DNA of 64,000 nucleotides from Thelonectria olida (GCA_020736575.1 JAGPYM010000085.1:16143-80142); one strand, 5' to 3'. Shown: positions 42,761 to 54,750, counted from the stretch's first letter. Notes: generated from the letters alone by a model not told the origin. Numbers and translations are program-made.

Positions 42761-44596
42761 ATGCCTCTTAGTATGATGGACCTTTTGTACGTTCAGACTT
42801 GATACTAAACGATTTTAGTAGGCAGGGAACGACAGTTGCAGTTCACCGACCTGCCATCCGAGATCCAGCAAGGTATCTTCGAATACCTAGACACATCCGA
42901 CCTCCTTCTCGCGGAGAGGGTTTCTTATACCTTCAAGCAGTTGGCAGCCCCATCATTTCGAGCGGCCTATGGACCAGGACCATTCCATCGCGCTCCGCCG
43001 CAAACTTCGCCACCCTTTCGAGCATTTGCTGTCGTTTGAAACGCCCAAAGATGTTATTCGCGAGTTGCTGGGTACTTGCTACTCTGAGATCGACGAAAAT
43101 CTACACGACTACGCAATAGAAGCGTTGTTCATGCTACAAACGAGCTCATACCGCGGCAAACCCGAATGGAACGAGGCCGTGGCTATATCCCTTATGGCAC
43201 AACGCCGCTATGATGAAGCTACGGAGTATTACACCAAGTTGGACATGAATGACACTATCATACACAACCACGCCTTCCTAGTCGCGGTTCGTTTTGGCTG
43301 GCCACCGTCATTGGGTTATCCGTGTTTGCCATCGCAGCCGAGTGTGAGGAACAAAGCTTTCATTGGGGCGGCGTGCGTAGGTGATCTCGAGGCGTTAATA
43401 CGTCTACTTCAGAACGGTGTTCCGCCCGGCTTGGTCGTGGGCAGCGACACAGCCGCAACCGTAGCCGCGGCAGCTGGCCATGTCCATATCTTAGAGTTCT
43501 TACATGCGCACAAAGTTGACCTGCTGTCACGGCCATCAGCGCCCTCACCTCTGCTGAAAGCCTCAAGTTATGGGCAGGGGAATGCGGCAAAGTTTCTTCT
43601 AAGCATCGGTGACCGACCCGACATTGAGGACGGTGGCACATCTCCCTACAAAACTGCTGCGACAAGGGGCCACGTGGACATCCTGCGCCTGTTTTTAGAA
43701 CACACACCAAGTCTAGGCAGCACCCTCACGTCCGAAGGCAATTTGAGCGTTGCCCCTGTTTTCGATTGTTATTTTCCGGGGGTTGACCAGCGTATCCGAT
43801 TGCTGAATTACTTCGTCAACGACGTACGCGTGGATATTAACGCAGTTGATAGCCACGGCCACGGCGCAATTCACCTCGCTGTGGAACACGGCAGTGTTGA
43901 TCTCGTGCAAGCAGTGGTCGCTTCGGGCGCTAATCTTCATATTCTTGATGCTGCGGGGCAATCCCCAATGGAACTTGCTGTAAACAATCATGAAGCCATT
44001 GCCGAGTGGTTGTCGGAGCAAACAGGGCTAAACGCCCCCTTTACGAGGACCGAGAAAAAGGAGCTTGCTAAAACTATCCTTGAGGCGACACGCCATGGAT
44101 TGATGCGCATGTTAGCACTTGGCAACTTTGCCTCTTGCTTCGAGGGGACACCGTAGAGGAGAAGATGGCCACAGCCGAGGCTAGATGGATCGAAGAAGGC
44201 ATGGATGACGAGGTTGCGGACATTTGGGTTCGCGAATTTTCTTTTGCTGCCATGAAAGACTACATCGAACAAGTCATGGGCACAAATCTCAAAGGCATAG
44301 TTGACAATATCTTGTTGTCTATAAGTACTGGCAGTGCTCCATCCGAATTTCAACTCAAAGGAACAGATAAGGCCTTTTTGTCTATGGCACAGAAGGTTGT
44401 CACTGACCTTTTCCCGCATGATATTGGGGCATCGGACAGATTAGCCAGGGCGATATTGCATGAACTGCCCATCAAAGACTTGCATCAGATTGCTGCTCAT
44501 GGTGAAACGCCATTTGGAAAGCTATTCTCTGCGGGAAGGAAGGCTGGATGGAACGATGAATTACTTGTTGTTCTCAGATTCGTGGAAGGGCGGTAG
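42761..44596 (+). CDS. F-box / ankyrin-repeat protein, interrupted by two frameshifts
   Basis: A 10-nt first exon (42761-42770) and a 48-nt intron (42771-42818, GTATGA donor, TACTAAAC branch, TTTAG acceptor) lead into the F-box: LQFTDLPSEIQQGIFEYLDT. The frame must change near 42965-42990 to enter the ankyrin part (42969-44156), which has about five ankyrin-like units, e.g. DTAATVAAAAGHVHILEFL and HGHGAIHLAVEHGSVDLVQA. It must change again near 44135 to enter a C-terminal helical region (VEEKMATAEARWIEEGM) ending at 44596. The two shifts cancel, so the total length is a multiple of three. F-box proteins recruit substrates to SCF ubiquitin ligases, with ankyrins as the likely target reader. 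This is either a decaying gene or has two base-call errors. Confidence 0.65.
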
Positions 44597-45561
44597 TACT
44601 ATTACATGTTCTATAATTAATAAACATTGTCTATATGGATACCTGGCTTTGAAGAGGGCCAACCCAGCTCATCACATTCTGCTGAATTCTCACTATGCTA
44701 TTGGTCTGACCAGCGTCCCGTTTTCCTTCATAAGCTTTGTCACATTCACTAGCAGGTTGCAAAGGAAGTCATAGAAAAGCTCTTGGTTTCTATCTAAGTA
44801 CTGAATAGACCTGCAATTTTTGGCTTCTTAGGGGAAGGCATGGGGTGTCGACTGTCCTCTTGCCGGCATCCATGCTCTTCCCGAAACAATCTCTGTAAAG
44901 GTTTGGCAACTGGACGACGGATTGGATGAGCTGCTTGAAGCGGCTTGAGGGACGAGAAGCTGATGCTGGCAGTACCAAGAAACTTGGCCCGACGCTCTTT
45001 TTGACTCGTTGGTTTACTTCGACGAAGCTTTGGCCCGGCATCGCAGTCTAAATAATAGGAACGGCTCATCGATCGGGCAGAAAGAAAGAACCAAAGACCC
45101 ACCGGGCGAGGTAGAATGAATATGGACCTCCAACCATAGGATATGGTCTCTTTGTTGTCACTGCCATTCGGTTTGTCCAAACGACCCTGCCGTGTCGCCC
45201 TCCTGTGATCTAAAGTGAACCAAATGATAGTCTCTACTCAGCAGTTTCACGATTCGCGCCTCGGAGGTGAAAACAGTGTCTGCAAGAATGCGTGACACAA
45301 GGCCTACAGCCAAGTTCATTACGAAAGCAAAGTGCTCTATTGATCGTCGTCCAGCGAGATTCCCAAGCATCAGCTATCCAGCTAGTTTACGGTAAATACA
45401 GAAACAAGAAAAAATGAGGAATTATCCCGGTGTCTTTCTCGTACCTTGAACTTCAAGAGAAAAGACAAAGAAGTAGAAAAGACACAAAAAGAAAGAAAAC
45501 ACGAGCAAGAACAGGACTTGTCAAACAGACAGTCTACGTTTCATGTACGGCAACGGCATCT
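44597..45561. other. Region with unassigned minus-strand frames
   Basis: Two minus-strand frames (45370-45158 and 45180-44794) have plausible coding text but no recognised motif, and I could not join them by a convincing intron. They may be parts of an unknown gene. Confidence 0.35.
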
Positions 45562-46677
45562 CTAGAAAAATTCACTTTTCCGTACGGGAGCCTTCCCTTT
45601 CTGCTTCTTCTGAACTGGTAAATTGGGAGTGGGCGATCGATCCTCGGGCTCACGTTGTCCCTCGAGGAACTCGGTGTGCCTCTCTTCGCACCGGATGGCT
45701 GTGTTGAGAATGGCATGGTCGGCCTTCTGGATTTTCTCTCCCTTCTTCAGCACCACCTCACCTCCGAACTCTACGTCTTCTGGGATCGTCATATACTTGC
45801 CAGACTCGGTGCAGTGTACGTCTGGGTAACCACGGTTGACCCAGAACTCCCTTACAGTCCCGCGAGTCTCCCAGCATTTTCGGATATCGCCCTCGGCGGT
45901 TTTCCACTTGACCTTGACGAGGGTGTAAGGCGGCCTTCCGTTGCCGTTCGATGTTTTCTTCCAGTTTTTAGGGTAGAGACCAGACAAACCATCCGGAGAG
46001 ACCACGCCCTGCAGGGTTACTATCTCGCCTCTCTTGGCCACTCGTCTGCGGTGTTCGTCTCTCTCCTCACCGTATCTATCTCTGTTCAGATCCTTGAGGC
46101 CTTCCGTGGCTTCCTCCTTGCGCATAGCATCAAGGGAGAACTTAGAGGCATTCGGAGGTCCGTGGCGAAGAAGGGCATACGGTCTTCCAAAATAGGCGTA
46201 CACGACACCTTCTGTATCTCCATCATCATCATCACCACGTGTGCCCCAGTCGAGTGACGGGGCCACCAATACGTCTTCCGGGTCATCGCAATCTTCGGGT
46301 GAACCTTCGATAGACGACCTGGTTGTAGCTGGGGTGGTGTCGCGCGTGCTGGACACGAAGAGGCTCTCCTCTCCTAGCGACTCGGGACTTGACAAGGATG
46401 CCTCAGCTACGTTCTCATCGTCTACTTCCATTGACTCGATAATTTTGCTAAGGTTACGCTTTAAAAGAGCATTCTCGTCTAGTATCGCCTGGATTTTTTG
46501 CTTGGCTTCAGGAGTCTCGGCGTTATCAAACGCCTCATTCAGCGCCGTTACTCTAGCTCCCACCAGACTTTTGGCAGCTTTTGTTGTAGTTTTTCCAATT
46601 CGCTTTGGGGTCTGGGGCCAGAGGTCTGGTACCGCGGCGGAGGCGCCTGACTTTACTTGACGTCTGATTACTGGCAT
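45562..46677 (-). CDS. Unrecognised basic/acidic protein with a short coiled coil
   Basis: Single exon, 371 aa from the ATG at 46677. The frame stays open upstream, but that part overlaps a TATA-like TATAAAG at about 46745-46739 and is unlikely to be translated. The N-terminus is basic (RIGKTTTKAAKSLVG). Residues 40-75 form a coil (PEAKQKIQAILDENALLKRN). An acidic Ser/Asp-rich linker follows, then a more globular half with VVYAYFGRPYALLRHGPPNA, SGLYPKNWKKTSNG and YTLVKVKWKTAEGDIRKCWE. The end is Pro/Lys-rich. No family is recognised. A chromatin-associated or DNA-linked role is conceivable but not shown. It sits in the cargo region downstream of the captain. Confidence 0.6.
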   Translation of the reverse strand: MPVIRRQVKSGASAAVPDLWPQTPKRIGKTTTKAAKSLVGARVTALNEAFDNAETPEAKQKIQAILDENALLKRNLSKIIESMEVDDENVAEASLSSPESLGEESLFVSSTRDTTPATTRSSIEGSPEDCDDPEDVLVAPSLDWGTRGDDDDGDTEGVVYAYFGRPYALLRHGPPNASKFSLDAMRKEEATEGLKDLNRDRYGEERDEHRRRVAKRGEIVTLQGVVSPDGLSGLYPKNWKKTSNGNGRPPYTLVKVKWKTAEGDIRKCWETRGTVREFWVNRGYPDVHCTESGKYMTIPEDVEFGGEVVLKKGEKIQKADHAILNTAIRCEERHTEFLEGQREPEDRSPTPNLPVQKKQKGKAPVRKSEFF

Positions 46678-46738
46678 AATAGCTCGATGGCTCGATAGAG
46701 TTTGGTTTCTTTCCTCTTCCTTGGAGAGATGCCATTGC

Positions 46739-46750
46739 CCCTTTATATTC
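46739..46750 (-). promoter_or_regulatory. TATA-like element upstream of the 371-aa gene
   Basis: GAATATAAAG on the minus strand about 65 bp before the ATG at 46677. A position-only inference. Confidence 0.4.
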
Positions 46751-48251
46751 CCAATGGCCACTGTTTTTTTCCTGTGGCTTGGAGGGTGTCGTCCAGAAAT
46801 GATCTGAGGTCTACATCCAAATGCGGTACAGCCTGCGACCGGATCATTCCAGCGCACCAGAGGTCAGTTCTGATCTGACCGCTGATCAGTCACGGGTAGC
46901 CTTGGGATGGTTTTATGTAGACATGAGAGATCAACAAAAGGCCGTGCAACTAGTTGACACTACTGCATCTGCTCAGGGCAGCCCTAGGAATCTGCATTCG
47001 CCCGCTAGTTGTCAAAAAGGCTTCCTACGGGGTTCTGCTCTTAGATCCATACTGTACATCATCTCAGAGCTGCAGATGAGCCTTCCGTCTAGGTGCGCAA
47101 CTGGCTGCCTGAGCAGCTCTACCTGCACATCCCATTTACACAGACAGCCTCATCATGTACAGGTGATGCCCGGGATACTATATGATATGCTCCAAAAGTC
47201 GATACAAACTGCAAGTAATATCCAATGTACGTATGCTGTATATGTAGAGATACAGCCTATCTTAAGAACTTTGGAGCACTGATCAAGCCGTAGGGTTGTA
47301 TATTTGATTCTTGTAACTATGTTGTAGGCCTTTACTGTATGGATATGAACGACTATCCCTCATACGTAGCCTTCAATGGCTCCGGCTCCGAAGGTGATAG
47401 ATCCATCTGGGACATACTGTTTGCGAATCCAGCCCTCCTTGGCCTATGCCGAGAAAAGACGATATTCTTGACCATCGTTGGCGACATTGAATAAAACATC
47501 AGCTCGTCCTCAGCATTGATTGTGACGAATGACGGCAATTCGCGGCTGAGGCAGCGAGCTTGGGACGTATCTAGAGAATATTTACGAAAGCCGCATTGTA
47601 TTAAGCAAGGCAGCTTTGAAATCCAGTTCATCGAGTCGAAATACACCCTCAATATTTCTAATCTTCTCTACATGATAATAGCGTCAGTCACAAATATATG
47701 CTATTGGCCTTTACTGGCTCGATGTCTCAAGTATCCCTAAGTAGATGTCCGTACAGAGCCAACACTGAGAGACTATTGCCCCATGTTGATAGCGCGAGCC
47801 AGGCTAGTTAATATCTTGACTTAGATGTTAAGATACATGCTTTTAACACGATAAAGCTATGATCTTAAGAGTTACTAGAGTTAAGTAAGTAAGTACCCGC
47901 TACTTATCCCAATGCATTAGCATTATGCGCGACATCTCTACAGTCTGGCAGAGCGTTAGAAAAGAGGAATCTGTACATAGATGCTAAAAACTGCACAGTA
48001 CTACCTGGAACGAGCCCTGCTGTTTTGTCCCGGTCAGCATGCCCAACTCCCCCACCACGTGTTTGCTGGACGTGTTCTTCTTTTGTTGTCCGTCCAGTCT
48101 AGCGTCTTGTCCGAGGCCGCAGATCTGGCAGGATCCAGCAGCCCATCTCTCCCCCGAAAGCTCGCTTACGTACCCGGCACTCTGCCAAGACAGAACTTAG
48201 CAGCGTTTTGAGGGCCGCATCTGATAATGACAAACGTATGCCCCAGTGGAC
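46751..48251. other. 1.5 kb region without a recognised gene
   Basis: Only short frames without motifs. The frame at 46821-47282 and the minus frame at 47652-47353 have no recognisable domain. Confidence 0.4.
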
Positions 48252-48886
48252 CTACAACAAATCCTTCAGCTCTGACACGCTCGCCCGAGGAAGGTGTAGT
48301 CGGGCATCGAGTCGGGCATCGAGTCGGGCATCGAGTCTCGGATCCTTGGGGACGTGCCTTTTCAGGAGACGCACAGGAGCCGGAAAGATGTCGAGCTGGG
48401 GCCGGAGATGGCCGCGTTTCGTCGGCCACCAACGGCGGCAGTCCTCCTGGCTCACGTCGCCACCCGTCCCAACCCTCTCGATTTCGATTTCGGTTCCGGT
48501 TCCGTTTCCGCTCTTCAGCGGCTGTGACGTGTTGACAAGAGCGTCTGTTTCCGGAGGTTGAGGGACGATCGACGTGGCTGCGGTGTCTTGGGCCGATGTG
48601 GGTTCCGCCGAGGATTCATCGGTCGGGGCTGGGAGGTGGGTTTCGGCATCCACTGACCCCGTTGCAGGATCCTCGTGCGGTCCGGCCGGATCAGAACCTC
48701 TCGTTCCAGTTTCACCAGTCTTCTTCCGCAATGGCACAACCTTGCGTGGGCTTGTCGTTTTGACGATGCGGGGTGATTGAAATGCGACCGGTGACTTCCT
48801 CTTTCCCAGAACAGGCTCCACGTACGCGTTCACCGTCAGGGAATCGGCGGTCTTCCCGTCGTACGGCGCTTTGGACTCTGAAGCCA
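48252..48886 (-). CDS. Predicted disordered protein with RLDA repeats
   Basis: 211 aa from the ATG at 48886; a TATATA element lies about 70 bp upstream (48963-48954). The sequence is mostly Ser/Thr/Pro/Glu-rich and likely unstructured, with basic patches (GKRKSPVAFQSPRIVKTTSP; RKVVPLRKK) and a C-terminal run of RLDA units. That run comes from a 12-bp tandem repeat (about 48293-48330). No family recognised. The open frame is long for this GC-rich stretch, but GC bias favours spurious frames, so the gene is only probable. Confidence 0.4.
48293..48330. repeat. 12-bp tandem repeat (GGGCATCGAGTC)
   Basis: Three head-to-tail copies inside the predicted 48252-48886 frame; 12 is a multiple of three, so they encode repeated RLDA. 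Confidence 0.8.
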
Positions 48887-49645
48887 TGAGAGCAGCTCGT
48901 CGTTGGTCAACCAACCCAGCCTTGCCAGATACGCACCGCAGAGCACCGCTGGCCCTATATATTCCATCACGTGTCCCCTAGCTATCATCGGTCGACGGGC
49001 CTGGCGCTCGTCTCTGGGTTGATTTCGGACCACCCGGTGCGACCAAAATCGGACTCCACGCGCAAGTTTGTGGGGGAAACCGTCATGCCCGCGCGTTGCG
49101 TGTCCATTTTGAGACCAAGGACAATTTTGCCACGTGGGAACCCTGGCGGCGTCTCCATGTTGGTTCGACGTTGCCGCACGGTAGCGAGGTGTATCGGCCG
49201 AAAACACATCAGCTCCGTCCCTGCTCGCCCCCTGCACTTGTCCGGTATTTCGAACATTGGCACGAGGCTCCGTGAGGCATTCTGCGATGTGGGGGTACCG
49301 GCTGTCCTGAGGCGTGTCTCTGGGCGGAGCGATCAACTGGACCTGCGGCAGAGTCTCTGGAAGTCGAGTTGGTTGGCTCAAGTGGGTGCGCTCGTTGTAG
49401 AGCCGCATCGGGCGACTATGAAGCGGGAGGACGGCTCACCAGGCATGGTCCGGTATCGAGTCAGTCTCTCGATTTTTGCATGGAGGTTGTTTCCAGAGCG
49501 TCGGAAGATATGATCAGCAACTATGCGATTCAGCATATATAGTTGCCGGATCGCACAAGGTACCGATTGCGTACACCCCCTGTTAGCACGGACCGTGGAG
49601 TGGATCGGAGACATCTTGGTCGACACGCAAGACAATGGCCTGTGA
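48887..49645. other. Upstream and intergenic region
   Basis: GC-rich with long overlapping frames on both strands (for example 49408-48836 minus) that I take as chance products of composition. Confidence 0.35.
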
Positions 49646-51449
49646 TCAACCGCCAGGTCCATTTCGTAACTCTCTCGCGGCCACGACTAACTGACTTGAA
49701 ATTTCAAAGTCTCCTTCCGGAAGCAGTATGACGATATCCATACCCGAGTCCATTACGGCTTTAAAGCACCTATCCATGGGTATCGGATCCAGATAGACAG
49801 TCCAAGACTTCAACCTATATCTTCTCAGAAATTCACATATAGCGTGCCTGAGGCCAGACGAGTCGTCTATAGTCTTTAGCTCCTGGTGGTGTTGCTTCCA
49901 GCGAATCCTTCCATGGTCCTGATATGGTTCCACGAACACAATCGAGTCAGCAACGGCGACAGCTGCTTGGTGCTCGATCATGGATGCTTCGTCCGTGACT
50001 GACTGTACTTCCGAGTACCAGCTGGTCGTTTGCGCTTCATCTTCATCGTGAGCTGAACCGTTTGTCTCCAGGTCGTCTTGCCTCAAGGACATGATTTGTT
50101 GTAAAAGTGTCTGACCCTAAGCTCCTCATCTAGATCCTCCTGCTCCTCCTGCTGCTGCTCCTCTTCCAGATCGTCGAGATCCTCCTCTTGCTCGTCCCAC
50201 TCCGCCCGCTCCCACTGTCGGTAAGAGACTGGTCGGTCGAGAGTTGCTGACCACGGCTCGTGGTCGAAGCGAGCTCGCCATCCCCTCAAGACCCCCGAAG
50301 AATGCCAAGTACTGTGAACGCAGCACGAAGAACGATGTGATCTGACGGTTCCGTACGCTGATTGGTTCGTACGCAACATGGAGGTTGTGAATGGACAGAA
50401 GCTGCCGATCGCTTTCGTAAGTGCTTTCGCTTGGACATCCGCATCGGGAGGCGACATTGGCCGAGATGGCGACGGCAGCTTCTCCAGTGGCGATTCCGAG
50501 TCAGTATTATCTGTACTCAATCCATCCTTCCTCGCCATATCTGTTGTCTTCAAGTTGTTGATCTCCACAGACTGAATCCGAGGTGATCAGCAAGCGCCGC
50601 CAACTGTGCCAAGACCTTGTTGTCTGCCCTCTCGGACGGCACCCCGGCCAGCAACCTGTCCTTGCTTCTCCGCGGTTGCTGCGACAGCTTGCGGTAGTTT
50701 TGGATGCATATATCCACAAGCGTCTTGCCGGTATGTCAACTGGGGCGTCTGAATGGGCTTCGTCGCCTTTGGAACTCTGCAGAGCCATGTGCATTGATCC
50801 TAGTCCAGATGGGATGATATGCCGTATGCTCTCGGCCCACATCTGGAAGAACAAGACGTCGCGGAGGAAAGTGAATAGCGATGGGATCACGCAAGGGATT
50901 CTCCGCAGTTGCTCCCAGATGACCACGCGCTCGGCACGGCTGAACTCGCTGAAGATTTCGCCCGGGCCAGCTGCGTCAAGATGGACTCCGAATCCTCGGC
51001 TGAGTACCGCGGGCACCGCAACTCGACAGCTTTGACGGTCGCCGAGTCGATCTTCGCCAGCGACCTGTCCAGCCCCTGAGGATGGCGAGCCAGACCGTCA
51101 TGATGTGCTCCAGATACCGAGCCAGCTCCTAGCGACGGTTACGGTCGAATGCCCAGCATCGGGGTTCGTGGTGCCTCACCTCGTCACATTTCAGGCTGAT
51201 CAGCTTGTGGGCAGTACTGATCCTCATGCCGGATCGAAGTCCCGGCACATCGAGGAGAGGATCGAGGGCCGCTCTCAGCCGGGCGTTTTGCAGCAGCTGG
51301 CGGGCGCATCGCCGCACGTGGTTGGATGAGAACCGCGCCTTCCTTGCATCGAATACGTGTCGACTTCTCGATTCGTCTCCCCGCGACTCCCGACTGATTT
51401 CCCAATATATGTCAACATCTTGCGAGCTGTCCTGGACTCGTGCCGGCAT
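49646..51449 (-). pseudogene. DUF3723 family protein (Starship cargo type), frame-disrupted
   Basis: The minus strand shows DUF3723 text from N to C: LLDVPGLRSGMRISTAHKLI, an intron 51179-51129 (GTGAGG ... GCTAG), ELARYLEHIMTVWLAIL, KIDSATVKAVELRCPRYSAE, RAERVVIWEQLRR with IPSLFTFLRDV, KVLAQLAALADHLGF, QITSFFVLRSQYLAFFG, and finally the C-terminal block DRCFKAVMDSGMDIVILLPE. The frame changes at least five times between these blocks. Three of the changes are explained by one missing base in AAAA (about 50695), TT (about 50597) and TTTT (about 50104). DUF3723 proteins are one of the four gene families enriched in Starship giant transposons; their biochemical role is unknown. The partner FRE gene starts 342 bp away on the opposite strand. 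Either a pseudogene or an assembly with base deletions. Confidence 0.75.
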
Positions 51450-51791
51450 TTCCTCGTTGCAGAGTACACGGAGTCGGGTTGATCAGCCTCATATGTGGTG
51501 TGTGGACGCCGTTAGCGCCCATTTGCTTTCGCTGCTTCAACCCTCGACGCAGACAGTCCTCCGAGCAGAAAATGGACACGTACGTACACACTCACGCACT
51601 CACGCACACTCGCGCATACGCACGCCAGCATCACTCGGCCGATACTTGACGATTCCCTTTTCGCTCCCTTCTCGGATTGCACCCCGCCTAAAGCAATGAA
51701 GCAAAGCCCCGACTTATATCTGATCCGCCCTCCGTTGCGTGCTGGGCACGCTCAGGTCCCGGCAAAGCACTTCTCTTCGGCGCCTTCCGTC
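51450..51791. promoter_or_regulatory. Divergent intergenic region between DUF3723 and FRE genes
   Basis: 342 bp separates the apparent starts. It holds a CACGCA-type repeat (about 51585-51628) and a TTATATC element at about 51713, some 75 bp before the FRE start. ATCTGATCC at 51718-51726 matches the first seven bases of the fungal iron-regulator GATA motif (ATCWGATAA) but not its last two. Confidence 0.4.
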
Positions 51792-53727
51792 ATGGAACCC
51801 ACGGCCATCTTTGCGATCGGCTTTTGCGCCTCGTTTCTGGCCGCGTTCCTGCTCGCGCACCTAGTCCACACCTGAGGCGCATTGCCGTACGCGCCTGGGC
51901 GTTCGCGCTGAAGAACCTTTACTACCGCTACGCCGTGCGACGTCACGCGTGGTTCGGTCCCTTCACGATATCGTCTGCTCTCGCTCACCTCGTCTATGTT
52001 GGCGGCAACGTTGCCTGCCTGTGCTACAGCGGTCGTGCTGTCTCGTCCACCATCGCTTCTCGAGCCGCCATCCTTTCCCTCATCAACATCGGCCCGCTGT
52101 TCCTTGCTCCTCATCTGAGTTTTCTGGCTGACATTTTCGGCGTGCTGTTGACGACGTATCGACAAGTCCACCGCTCTTGCGGCCTCGTATCGGCGAGTCT
52201 CTTGCTCGCTCACGCCCTGGCAGCGATGCGGACCCGCTCAGTTCCGCTCGACACATGGTCGTTATCGTGTGCCATCACGGTACGATGCTCCCTTTCCCCG
52301 CGCAGCGCATCGCAGGCGTGCGCACCAGTCTCGACATCGTCTGTTGGTTGGTTGGTGCTGTAGAGCGTTTTGGCTGTTGGCTGACGTTGTCGGCTGGTGC
52401 GTGCCGTAGGGTGCTTCAGCCCTCGTCCTCCTCGTAGTGCTCTCGATCCCCTCGCTGCGCAGACGCTCGTACGAGCTCTTCCTTCGCCTCCACCAACTGC
52501 TAGCCGTCGTTTTTGCCGCCTCCGCCATCTACCACGTCTTCTCTGTTTCCGATCTGTATCGGCGCCCCGTGTACATCTTCGGGGGCATCTGCGGCCTTTC
52601 TCTACTCACGCAAGCGTCCCTTTGCTGTACCGCAACTATGTTCACGGGAAACCGTGGCCGCGCATCCAGGTCGAGTACGACAACGACACCCTCCGAGCCA
52701 CCCTCCGCCTCCCGCGCCCGGTGCGCGTAGATGCGGGCCAGTACATCAACCTATGGGTCCCCTCGCGGGCGTGGCTGTCCAGCCACCCTTTCACGGTGAC
52801 GTCCTGGTCGCCTGTTGCGCAGGACAGCATAGATCTGATCATCGAGCCGCGGAGGGGCTTCACGAACAAGCTGAGGCAGCTTTCGCAGTACGGCCAGAAC
52901 CAGTACCTTGCTTTCTTCAGCGGGCCCCACGGCACCACGTTACCTGTCCTTGAGTACCAGACTGTCATCCTGGTGGCGACTAATTTCGGCCTCGTCTGGA
53001 TGCGCCCCTACATCAAAAAGCTCTTCAACGACTACGAGCTCGGGAACAGATTCCGGAGGCGTGTCCGGCTAGTGTGGCACCTCGACCTGCAAGGTAAGCC
53101 CACCCGTCTTCGTTAATGTGCCCGTTGACGGATGTGCGTGCTGATTGGTAGAGACCGAGACGGCCTTGTGGCGCTGGTCCGACCACTGATCGACGACATT
53201 CTAGAAAACGCCGCGCAGAACAACTATGTAAGCTCGGCCGCCCTGTTTGGACTCACCCGCTGAGCTCTGTTTGCAGAATCTGTGCGTCTCCATCTACTGC
53301 CCCTATTGGGAAACCCAGGCCTTGGGCGACCACGACCGTCTTTTCGTCTATAAAGATGCGCCCGACGTTAAGGAAATCATCCAATCGGAGCATTTCGGAC
53401 ACTTCAGGACCACTCTCCAGCAACTTCCCGGGGATGAACTAGATGACGAGAAGAACAGCGCCGACTCCTCCGATGGGACGGCAGCAGACTTGCCATCCAG
53501 GGATGCCAGACTTGCTGGAGACGTGCAGCGGCAGATCAGACGAGCAAACGGGAGAGGCTTGGTTCTCGGTATGCTTCTCGATAGCATCCGGCGATGTCTG
53601 GTTTCGATTACTGACTCGCCGTGCAGTGTCCAGTACCGATGCAATGAGGAAGGCGTTGCGTGAGACGATTCGTGATTACGTTGGTGATGGGTTCACGTTA
53701 CGGGAACTAGAATACCAGGCAAAGTGA
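51792..53727 (+). CDS. Ferric reductase / NOX-like (FRE), Starship cargo type, two frameshifts
   Basis: Five exons: 51792-52279, 52410-53093, 53154-53227, 53277-53568, 53627-53727. Two frame changes (about 51869 and 52610) each look like one missing base. Adding two bases makes the total exactly 547 codons. The N-terminal membrane part has several hydrophobic helices (FGPFTISSALAHLVYVGGN; HLSFLADIFGVLLTTYRQVH) with His residues suited to haem. Then come the FAD-binding motif SHPFTVTSW, the GPHG loop, the NAD-binding strand TVILVATNFGLVWM and the usual C-terminus VSSTDAMRKALRE. It would move electrons from NAD(P)H through FAD and haem to extracellular ferric iron or oxygen. FRE genes are among the recurrent Starship cargo genes, here beside DUF3723. 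The C-terminal exons are clean. Confidence 0.8.
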
Positions 53728-54150
53728 AATGCGTTGACCCTTTTCACCCTCTACTTTTTCTGCCCTTCTGCTTTTTCTGCCCTCATACCATGCGCTCGTA
53801 TGTGAGATCTAATCTAAGCCATGATTGCCCTATGCACAGCATGGTGCAGCTACTGTAGATATATTCTAAACAATACTCTATCACCCCTACATCCCGTAGG
53901 GCCGTAGCCTTAGCATAGAGATTTCTCGCTCAACAGAAAGGAAAAGAAAATATACACACGCACATCTGAGCAGAATATTCAAGTTCAACGAAATAATCGT
54001 CCGCCGACCGCGATGAGGTCGCAAAGCACTCGATTCGAGTTTTGGATAAATACATAACTTCACGCCAACAGCGCGCCCAGTTTTATCTATCTACGTTGGC
54101 CGTGCCAGTGATTGCAAAACGTGACCCGACAGCATGCAACCTCCTACCTC
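53728..54150. other. 3' region and spacer
   Basis: TTTTTCTGCCCTTCTGC pyrimidine tract after the FRE stop. No gene. Confidence 0.4.
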
Positions 54151-54750
54151 CTAATTCTGGAATCCGTCTCCACGCTCTCGCAAAGCCGGGTGGATACTCA
54201 GGTCATCAAACGCAATGGGGGGACTGAACACCTGAGATCCGTCGGACCGGCGTCGCGGAAATGGCTGGCGATGATGGCAGCAACACCAGGTCTGATTCTG
54301 CGTTGCGATGGCGAAGCTCGACTCAATTCGTAGATCGGTCAGCACCCGAACGAGATTGTCGACGGCGGGGCCGATTCGCTCCAGCGAGCTCAGGAGCGGA
54401 TTCGCCGAATCCACCGACGACGCAGCTTCGGTTTCCTGCACGCTGAGACCACGGGTGTTAGTGATTGCTTCCTGAGCCCTCCGCAACCTGGTGAGGTCGA
54501 CACACTCTTCTCCCTGAGAATCGGGAACGACGAAGCCGTCCATCGTGTCGATGGCCTCGCTGCTCTCTGTGCTGTAGGAGCTGTCAGAGCTTCCGAGATC
54601 GTCAGAGTCGTCATCTGCAGATCGTCCACCTTTGTCAACAGCAGCGCGGCACCCACGACAACCAACCAGATACTCACCGGAATCGGGCTGCACTGGCACA
54701 AGAGGCTTTCTGCCGCGGGTAGATCGGTCAGCCAGCCTCCTGTACGACAT
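54151..54750 (-). CDS. Unrecognised 199-aa Ser/Asp-rich protein
   Basis: Single exon. It starts basic (MSYRRLADRSTRGRK) and continues with a Cys pair (GCRGC), a Ser/Asp/Glu tract (DDDSDDLGSSDSSYSTESSE), a possible short helix (CVDLTRLRRAQEAITNT), then SLERIGPAVDNLVRVLTDL and a CCCHH cluster. No known family. It belongs to a group of short intron-less minus-strand genes between 54 and 60 kb that share this build (basic start, acidic middle, coil). Composition-driven chance cannot be ruled out. Confidence 0.45.
   Translation of the reverse strand: MSYRRLADRSTRGRKPLVPVQPDSGEYLVGCRGCRAAVDKGGRSADDDSDDLGSSDSSYSTESSEAIDTMDGFVVPDSQGEECVDLTRLRRAQEAITNTRGLSVQETEAASSVDSANPLLSSLERIGPAVDNLVRVLTDLRIESSFAIATQNQTWCCCHHRQPFPRRRSDGSQVFSPPIAFDDLSIHPALRERGDGFQN

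Noticed and set aside
44794..45370. Possible two-exon minus-strand gene
   Set aside because: Both frames have plausible composition, but no splice pair joins them convincingly and no motif is seen.
46821..47282. 153-codon + strand frame
   Set aside because: No recognisable motif, and Cys/Ser/His-rich text typical of chance translation.
48836..49408. 190-codon minus-strand frame
   Set aside because: GC-rich composition favours open frames; it overlaps the start of the more plausible 48252-48886 frame and lacks motifs.
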